From contig JBDTMC010000502.1 of the NCBI GenBank assembly GCA_039934475.1, positions 1 to 5,581 of the forward strand: a stretch of DNA of 5,581 bases, in the 5' to 3' direction. This document shows positions 5,206 to 5,581 of the stretch, piece by piece. Each line of letters begins with the position of its first letter. Position 1 is the stretch's first letter. The notes beneath the pieces are model-generated. The model saw only the letters and a program-made list of their open reading frames with translations. It was not told the origin of the DNA and did no database searches. Source of the DNA: JBDTMC01 sp039934475 (GTDB taxonomy: Bacteria; Acidobacteriota; Terriglobia; Bryobacterales; Bryobacteraceae). Both the position numbers and the translations under genes were made by a program.

Positions 5206-5502
5206 CTAACGCCGCTCGTGTGCACTACGAGGTAGGGATTTATCATGATCCCTTCCGCTTGACCACAAAACCCAGGTGAAAGCCGCCTCAAAGACCATTG
5301 CGATGAAGAAACAAAGGCAAAGCAGGAGAAGGTACCGCCCCACCGTAAACCAGTAACCGTGAAGGACGTTTCCCTGGAAGAAAGGAGTGACCAATCCAGC
5401 CGTAACAAGGAATCCGATCCCGGCGATCAGGGTCCAACGCTTGTGCCTCCGGATGGCGGACTCAGCGTTTCCTATTCGCTCTGTCCGCCTGGACGGCAAC
5501 AC
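5206..5502 (-). CDS. Small membrane protein, two predicted helices, function unknown
   Basis: The 98-residue frame has a basic N-terminus (RRTER, then IRRHKRW), two hydrophobic stretches at about 23-42 and 56-80, and a charged tail (GRDHDKSLPRSAHERR). The charge pattern suggests both ends in the cytoplasm with a short external loop (QGNVLHGYWF). I recognise no family. The start taken is the GTG at 5502; there is no good ribosome site before it, and the frame is open without a stop for about 20 more codons to the right, so the start is uncertain. It lies upstream of brnT in the same direction, but the brnTA promoter between them suggests separate transcription. It could be another small accessory-island gene or an over-called frame; the coherent two-helix profile favours a gene. 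Confidence 0.55.
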   Translation of the reverse strand: MLPSRRTERIGNAESAIRRHKRWTLIAGIGFLVTAGLVTPFFQGNVLHGYWFTVGRYLLLLCLCFFIAMVFEAAFTWVLWSSGRDHDKSLPRSAHERR

Positions 5503-5581
5503 ATCTAGGTGCGGAGGGAGAAGGCCAAATAACGTCGGGGAAGCGCCCCGTTGCCGTCAATCGGACCGGAAAGGACGAAAC
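5503..5581. other. Right edge, no gene recognised
   Basis: These last 79 bases hold no supported gene. The only structure seen is a small foldback, CGGGG (5536-5540) with CCCCG (5546-5550) around a five-base loop. It may belong to the leader of the membrane-protein gene or to a gene outside the window. Confidence 0.4.

Noticed and set aside
4758..5408. 216-residue extended form of BrnT
   Set aside because: The extra N-terminal part has no BrnT likeness, crosses the promoter and overlaps the two-helix membrane-protein gene. The family domain starts at the LDWDEAN sequence.

Overview
The window holds the right-hand part of an IS21-family insertion sequence (about 1-1954, + strand), a gene-free stretch rich in repeats (1955-2461), and an accessory block in which every supported gene is on the minus strand (2462-5502). 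I recognise no core housekeeping gene. The organism is probably a Gram-negative environmental bacterium with a large genome. The Rhs core signature (GLDYFGARY, then a TDPDG boundary), the secreted protein ending in a LolA-like pattern and the moderate-to-high GC look most like Acidobacteriota (Solibacter/Bryobacter-type), but this rests on sequence style, not on a marker gene.

Left part: the catalytic C-terminal portion of IstA (its start lies outside the window) and a complete IstB ATPase form the usual IS21 operon. Behind them come a GC-rich foldback and three 23-bp-spaced copies of a GTGATCG...CCGGAA repeat running to the inferred right tip near 1954. The left tip, and therefore any target duplication, is outside the window.

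Middle: 1955-2461 has no convincing gene. It carries two 31-bp direct repeats 133 bp apart (26/31 identical), a pair of GTGCAC palindromes one helical turn apart between them, and, just beyond the 3' end of the first minus-strand gene, a cluster of GGTTAC/GTAACC repeats including an 18-bp palindrome.

Right part, in transcription order (right to left): a two-helix membrane protein of unknown function; a BrnT/BrnA type II toxin-antitoxin pair with a visible sigma-70-like promoter and an operator-like palindrome; a 5'-truncated Rhs tail that keeps the end of the Rhs core plus a C-terminal toxin-like domain with ordered His and Asn-Cys elements; a three-helix membrane protein with a strong ribosome binding site; and a secreted LolA-like protein. 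The Rhs remnant starts directly at the brnA stop codon and is out of frame with a short possible Rhs-like stretch, so it looks like a displaced toxin tip. The membrane and secreted proteins behind it sit where immunity genes of polymorphic toxins usually lie. The block therefore reads as a conflict-system island (toxin-antitoxin plus an Rhs tip with candidate immunity genes) next to a transposable element.
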